A DNA stretch of 5,578 nt from Mycobacterium sp. (GTDB lineage Bacteria > Actinomycetota > Actinomycetes > Mycobacteriales > Mycobacteriaceae). A program made the position numbers and the translations under genes. Below the pieces are notes generated by a model. It worked only from the letters and a program-made list of their open reading frames with translations, did no database searches and was not told the DNA's origin. Position 1 is the stretch's first letter; each line of letters begins with the position of its first letter. The stretch covers positions 1 to 5,578 of the forward strand of contig JAHFVB010000353.1 of the NCBI GenBank assembly GCA_023264755.1. The letters are read 5' to 3'. This document shows positions 1 through 5,578 of this stretch, in pieces.

Positions 1-1847
1 CTGAGTACGAGAGCATGCAGGCGCCGGTCGTCGGTGGCGTGCGGTTGCCGCACGGCAATGGTGAGACCATCCGGCTGGCCCGTGGCGCGTCGCTGAGCGA
101 CTTCGCCGAGAAGATCGACGCCAACCCGGCCGCATTGGTCCAGGCGCTGTTCAATCTCGGCGAGATGGTGACCGCGACCCAGGCGGTCGGCGCCGAGACG
201 CTCGAGCTGCTCGGCGGCGAGATGAACTACGTCGTGCAGGTCGTGTCGCCCGAGGACGAGGACCGCGAGCTGCTGCAGTCCTTCGACCTCACCTACGGCG
301 AGGACGAGGGCGGCGAGGAGGACCTGGAGTTCCGTCCGCCGGTCGTCACCGTCATGGGCCACGTCGACCACGGCAAGACCCGCCTGCTCGACACGATCCG
401 TCAGGCCAACGTCCGCGAGGGCGAGGCCGGTGGCATCACCCAGCACATCGGCGCCTACCAGGTGCTCACCGAGTTGGACGGCAACGAGCGGCTCGTCACC
501 TTCATCGACACCCCCGGTCACGAGGCCTTCACGGCCATGCGTGCCCGCGGTGCGAAGGCCACCGACATCGCCATCCTGGTGGTGGCCGCCGACGACGGCG
601 TCATGCCTCAGACGGTGGAGGCCATCAACCACGCTCAAGCGGCCGACGTGCCGATCGTGGTGGCGGTCAACAAGATCGACAAGGAAGGTGCCGACCCCCA
701 GCGGATCCGGTCGCAGTTGACCGAATACGGCCTGGTGGCCGAGGACTTCGGTGGCGAGACCATGTTCGTCGACATCTCGGCGAAGCAGGGCACCAACATC
801 GATGCGTTGCTCGAAGCGGTGCTGCTGACCGCCGACGCCACGCTGGACCTGCGGGCCAACCCCGACATGGAAGCCCAGGGCGTCGCGATCGAGGCTCACT
901 TGGACCGCGGTCGCGGCCCGGTGGCCACGGTGCTCATCCAACGCGGCACGCTGCGCGTCGGCGACTCGATCGTCGCCGGCGATGCCTACGGACGCGTTCG
1001 GCGCATGGTCGACGAACACGGCCAGGACGTCCACGAAGCGCTGCCCTCGCGGCCAGTGCAGGTCATCGGCTTCACGTCGGTTCCCGGCGCGGGTGACAAC
1101 CTGCTCGTCGTCGACGAGGACCGGACGGCCCGCCAGATCGCGGACCGCCGCAGTGCGCGCAAGCGCAATGCGCTGGCCGCACGGACCCGCAAGCGCATCA
1201 GCCTGGACGATCTGGATGCCGCGCTGAAGGAAACCAGCCAGCTGAACCTGATCCTGAAGGGCGACAACTCCGGCACCGTGGAGGCGCTGGAAGAGGCCCT
1301 GCTGGGTATCGAGATCGGCGACGAGGTCGAACTGCGCGTCATCGACCGCGGTGTCGGTGGCGTCACCGAGACCAACGTCAACCTGGCGTCGGCCTCGAAC
1401 GCGATCATCATCGGCTTCAACGTCCGCGCGGAGGGCAAGGCCACCGAGCTGGCCAACCGCGAGGGCGTCGACATCCGGTACTACTCGGTGATCTACCAGG
1501 CCATCGACGAGATCCAGGCCGCGCTCAAGGGCATGCTCAAGCCGATCTACGAGGAGAAGGAGCTCGGCCGCGCCGAGATCCGGGCCATCTTCCGGTCGTC
1601 GAAGGTCGGCAACATCGCCGGCTGCCTCGTCACCTCGGGCATCATTCGCCGCAACGCGAAGGCCCGGCTCATCCGCGACAACGTCGTGGTGGCCGAGACC
1701 GTCACGATCTCGTCGCTGAAGCGGGAGAAGGACGATGCCACCGAGGTCCGCGACGGCTACGAGTGTGGTCTGACGCTGACGTACAACGACATCAAGGAAG
1801 GCGACGTCATCGAGGCGTACGAACTCGTCGAGAAGGCGCGGGCCTGA
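1..1847 (+). CDS. infB: Translation initiation factor IF-2, 5'-truncated by the window edge
   Basis: IF2 is the GTPase that brings fMet-tRNA to the 30S P site and promotes 50S joining. The frame is open from base 3 and ends in TGA at 1845-1847. The ATG at 15 is internal, because the reading frame enters from the left. Counting from that Met, an IF2_N domain spans about residues 17-68. The G domain starts near residue 108, with G1 GHVDHGKT (115-122), G2 around GGITQHIGA (139-147), G3 DTPGHE (165-170), G4 NKID (219-222) and G5 SAK (255-257). Domain II follows at roughly 287-375. The C-terminal part includes [10 protein letters not shown] (417-426), [12 protein letters not shown] (489-500) and the fMet-tRNA-binding C2 region to residue 610. 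Mycobacterial IF2 is about 900 residues, so some 290 N-terminal residues, mostly the low-complexity leader, lie outside. No frameshift or lost motif is visible. It heads the rbfA-nrnA-dinF gene run. Confidence 0.98.
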   Translation, partial: EYESMQAPVVGGVRLPHGNGETIRLARGASLSDFAEKIDANPAALVQALFNLGEMVTATQAVGAETLELLGGEMNYVVQVVSPEDEDRELLQSFDLTYGEDEGGEEDLEFRPPVVTVMGHVDHGKTRLLDTIRQANVREGEAGGITQHIGAYQVLTELDGNERLVTFIDTPGHEAFTAMRARGAKATDIAILVVAADDGVMPQTVEAINHAQAADVPIVVAVNKIDKEGADPQRIRSQLTEYGLVAEDFGGETMFVDISAKQGTNIDALLEAVLLTADATLDLRANPDMEAQGVAIEAHLDRGRGPVATVLIQRGTLRVGDSIVAGDAYGRVRRMVDEHGQDVHEALPSRPVQVIGFTSVPGAGDNLLVVDEDRTARQIADRRSARKRNALAARTRKRISLDDLDAALKETSQLNLILKGDNSGTVEALEEALLGIEIGDEVELRVIDRGVGGVTETNVNLASASNAIIIGFNVRAEGKATELANREGVDIRYYSVIYQAIDEIQAALKGMLKPIYEEKELGRAEIRAIFRSSKVGNIAGCLVTSGIIRRNAKARLIRDNVVVAETVTISSLKREKDDATEVRDGYECGLTLTYNDIKEGDVIEAYELVEKARA

Positions 1848-1902
1848 TGGGCTCTGAGCGCTTGCGCGAAGAGCGTGTGTCCGGTGGCAAGGGGCGGCGC
1901 TA

Positions 1903-1903
<1 letters not shown>
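1847..1903 (+). CDS. 18-codon mini-ORF bridging infB and rbfA (doubtful as a protein)
   Basis: The ATG at 1847-1849 shares its A with the infB TGA. The TAA at 1901-1903 shares its last A with the rbfA ATG. The product would be [18 protein letters not shown], a basic peptide (six K/R, three E) with no recognisable domain. AGAAGG at 1831-1836 lies 10 nt upstream of the ATG and could act as a ribosome site within infB. The likeliest role, if it is translated, is to carry ribosomes from the infB stop to the rbfA start rather than to make a functional peptide. Such a short frame can arise by chance, so the support is positional: both junctions are one-base overlaps. Confidence 0.3.
1851..1874 (+). 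other. RNA hairpin with tandem G-A pairs and CUUG tetraloop
   Basis: The lower stem GCTCT (1851-1855) pairs with AGAGC (1870-1874). A symmetric 2x2 internal loop GA (1856-1857) faces GA (1868-1869), in the 5'-GA/3'-AG arrangement that forms sheared G-A pairs. The upper stem GCG (1858-1860) pairs with CGC (1865-1867), closed by the tetraloop CTTG (1861-1864). G(CUUG)C is a known stable RNA loop context. Every base of the 24-nt element is accounted for. There is no U tract after it, so it does not look like an intrinsic terminator. It may instead mark an RNase processing or stability boundary between infB and rbfA, or be the core of a repeat unit. Confidence 0.5.
1889..1894 (+). promoter_or_regulatory. 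Ribosome binding site of rbfA
   Basis: AAGGGG lies 8 nt before the ATG at 1903. It is inside the spacer element, so the element supplies the rbfA ribosome site. It supports this ATG over the GTG three codons further in. Confidence 0.6.
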
Positions 1904-4696
<2,793 letters not shown>

Positions 4697-4703
<7 letters not shown>

Positions 4704-4716
4704 GCGGGCTCAGCCT
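4697..4716. terminator. Hairpin spanning the two convergent stop codons (weak terminator candidate)
   Basis: An 8-bp stem (4697-4704 with 4709-4716, two G-U pairs when read as plus-strand RNA) closes a CGGG loop. The dinF TGA (4701-4703) and the minus-strand gene's stop (TCA at 4710-4712) pair with each other inside it. It could help end transcripts from both sides or block read-through. There is no U tract on either strand, which is common in high-GC actinobacteria, so intrinsic termination is uncertain. Part of the symmetry is automatic, because TGA and TCA are complementary. Confidence 0.35.
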
Positions 4717-5108
4717 CCGGTGCCTGCGTTGAGCAGGAAGCCGCCGGCGACCATGCCGACGACGAATACCACCAGGCCCACGATGGGCCAGACGAACATC
4801 GTGTTGCGTCTGATGGCAGCGATGGAGATCCCGACGCCGGTGATCAGCACCGCGAGGGCGATACCGCCCCAGGCGACCGCGTAGGCCGTTCCGATGAGGC
4901 CGTCGTTGCACCGATCGGGGGTGCCGCCGCAGACGTCGGTAGCCATGCCTGCGAACAGCGAGAAGTAGAAGCCGGTGACGGATCCGAACAACAGCCCGCC
5001 GGCCAGCAGCGGCGTCAGCACCAGGTCGACGGTGGAGAACGGCTTCTTCGGCGGCGGCCCGGGGCGGCCGTACGGATGGGGGTATGGGTAGGGGTACGGC
5101 TGGGCCAT
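4710..5108 (-). CDS. Small three-helix membrane protein of unknown function
   Basis: I do not recognise the family. The 132-residue protein starts with a Tyr/Pro repeat (PYPYPYPHPYGRPGPPP, residues 4-20) followed by KK. Three hydrophobic segments follow at about 27-54, 71-98 and 104-126. By the positive-inside rule (K21 K22, R100 R101) the N-terminus is cytoplasmic and the 55-70 loop is outside. That loop holds Cys60 and Cys67, which could form a disulfide. Proline-rich cytoplasmic N-termini before a few helices are common in actinobacterial membrane proteins and may bind partners. The ATG at 5106-5108 has no clear Shine-Dalgarno. It lies 60 nt downstream of the crotonase gene on the same strand, so the two may be co-transcribed, and converges on dinF with a 6-nt gap. 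Codon use looks normal, with strong G/C at third positions, so the frame is probably real. In M. tuberculosis the ugp transporter genes occupy this position. Confidence 0.8.
   Translation of the reverse strand: MAQPYPYPYPHPYGRPGPPPKKPFSTVDLVLTPLLAGGLLFGSVTGFYFSLFAGMATDVCGGTPDRCNDGLIGTAYAVAWGGIALAVLITGVGISIAAIRRNTMFVWPIVGLVVFVVGMVAGGFLLNAGTGG
4723..4737. other. Second small hairpin just past the convergent junction
   Basis: CCTGC (4723-4727) pairs with GCAGG (4733-4737) around a 5-nt loop. It lies 19 nt downstream of the dinF stop, within the last codons of the minus-strand gene. With the hairpin at 4697-4716 it could shape the 3' end of the dinF transcript. A 5-bp stem in GC-rich DNA is weak evidence by itself. 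Confidence 0.2.
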
Positions 5109-5168
5109 GTCGTCAAGTTTGCCGGGAAACCCCGCGCTTTACCCAGCCGCCCCCTGCGGCGACCGGGC
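5109..5168 (-). other. 60-nt gap between echA16-like gene and membrane-protein gene, with two small hairpins
   Basis: Two inverted repeats are visible: GCCGC/GCGGC (5146-5150 with 5156-5160, 5-nt loop) and CGGG/CCCG (5123-5126 with 5131-5134, 4-nt loop). On the minus strand the second ends 14 nt before the ATG of the membrane-protein gene. There is no U tract, no convincing -10 or -35 pair and no good Shine-Dalgarno. The gap may be a processing or attenuation point, or simply GC-rich noise. Confidence 0.25.
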
Positions 5169-5578
5169 TCAGCGCAGCTGGGCGCGTCCGCGTTCCAGCA
5201 CCGCGGACCGGTTGGCGGCGATGTCGTCGCCGGTGGCCCGCTGCATCCACTCGGTGGCCGACCTCGCCTCGATCCACAGCCCCGCGCTGGTCTGTTGTTC
5301 GTCGATGCGGTGGTAGGACTCCAGCAGCGCCCGGACGGCCCGCTGATTGTTGCCGACGATCGACGCCGCGATGGCGCGTGCTGTCGGTAGCAGTTCGTCG
5401 TGGGCCACTACCTCGGTGACCAGCCCGGCGCGCAGCGCATCGGATGCGGACAGGTAGTCACCGGTCATGCTCATCCGGCGCGCCAGCCCGACGCCCACCT
5501 TCTGCGGGAGCCGCACGCTGAGCCCCCACGTCGGGAGCAGCCCGACGCGGGCGTGGGTGTCCGCGAACCGGGCGTGTT
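5169..5578 (-). CDS. echA16: EchA16-like crotonase-superfamily protein (annotated enoyl-CoA hydratase), 5' end beyond window
   Basis: The C-terminal 135 residues are visible. The frame stays open to the right edge, so the GTG at 5514-5516 is an internal Val codon (in LSVRLPQ), not the start. Family members are about 250 residues, so roughly 115 are missing. Numbering from the first whole codon, FADTHARVGLLPTWGLSVRL (4-23) aligns with the FGQPEILLGTIPGAGGTQRL block of rat enoyl-CoA hydratase. MTGDYLSASDALRAGLV (37-53) matches the family's TGD..sA.dA...GLV block, and the trimerisation helices follow. In canonical hydratases the fifth residue of the first block is catalytic Glu164; here it is His8 (codon at 5553-5555). 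The other catalytic Glu lies outside. The protein therefore has the acyl-CoA fold, but classic hydratase action is doubtful; an isomerase, another crotonase reaction or a binding role is possible. The sequence is close to M. tuberculosis Rv2831 as I recall it. Confidence 0.88.
   Translation of the reverse strand, partial: HARFADTHARVGLLPTWGLSVRLPQKVGVGLARRMSMTGDYLSASDALRAGLVTEVVAHDELLPTARAIAASIVGNNQRAVRALLESYHRIDEQQTSAGLWIEARSATEWMQRATGDDIAANRSAVLERGRAQLR

Noticed and set aside
15..17. ATG as the start of infB
   Set aside because: The frame is open to the left edge, and IF2 homologues continue for hundreds of residues upstream through the same sequence, so it is an internal Met.
5076..5390. 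Plus-strand ORFs opposite the membrane-protein and crotonase genes
   Set aside because: Arg/Pro/Gly-rich shadows with no domains; the minus-strand frames match known protein patterns.
5514..5516. GTG as the start of a 115-residue crotonase gene
   Set aside because: The codons upstream to the window edge encode the conserved FADTHARVGLLPTWGLS block, so this GTG is an internal Val.

Overview
The window is about 5.6 kb of GC-rich actinobacterial DNA. Its proteins look closely related to those of Mycobacterium. The visible IF2, RbfA, NrnA/CnpB, DinF and EchA16 sequences match, from memory, the M. tuberculosis proteins Rv2839c, Rv2838c, Rv2837c, Rv2836c and Rv2831 along nearly their whole length. 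The differences from M. tuberculosis, including the absence of the ugp transporter genes, suggest a non-tuberculous, probably rapid-growing mycobacterium (Mycolicibacterium-like). The exact species cannot be read from this window.

Layout. Positions 1-4703 on the plus strand hold a tightly packed run of genes: the 3' two-thirds of infB (translation initiation factor IF2), rbfA (30S maturation factor), nrnA/cnpB (DHH/DHHA1 nanoRNase and c-di-AMP phosphodiesterase) and dinF (MATE-family membrane exporter). rbfA/nrnA overlap by 26 nt and nrnA/dinF by 8 nt, which suggests translational coupling. Between infB and rbfA lies a 55-nt spacer with a distinctive build. It carries an 18-codon ORF whose ATG overlaps the infB stop (TGATG) and whose stop overlaps the rbfA start (TAATG), plus a neat RNA hairpin with tandem G-A pairs and a CUUG tetraloop. 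This is the architecture described for mycobacterial interspersed repetitive units (MIRUs) and is the most interesting item here.

Positions 4710-5578 are on the minus strand and face the operon. They hold a 132-residue three-helix membrane protein of unknown function with a Tyr/Pro-rich N-terminus, and the C-terminal half of an EchA16-like crotonase-fold protein that runs off the right edge. The two convergent stop codons are 6 nt apart and sit inside one hairpin. In the EchA16-like protein the residue aligned with the second catalytic glutamate of enoyl-CoA hydratases is histidine.

How the genes work together: infB and rbfA serve translation initiation and small-subunit maturation. nrnA recycles very short RNAs and the second messenger c-di-AMP. 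dinF is a cation-coupled exporter carried in the same transcript. The two minus-strand genes are probably a separate unit. No phage, CRISPR, tRNA, rRNA or transposase gene is present. Apart from the repeat-like spacer and the altered crotonase active site, this is an ordinary housekeeping region.
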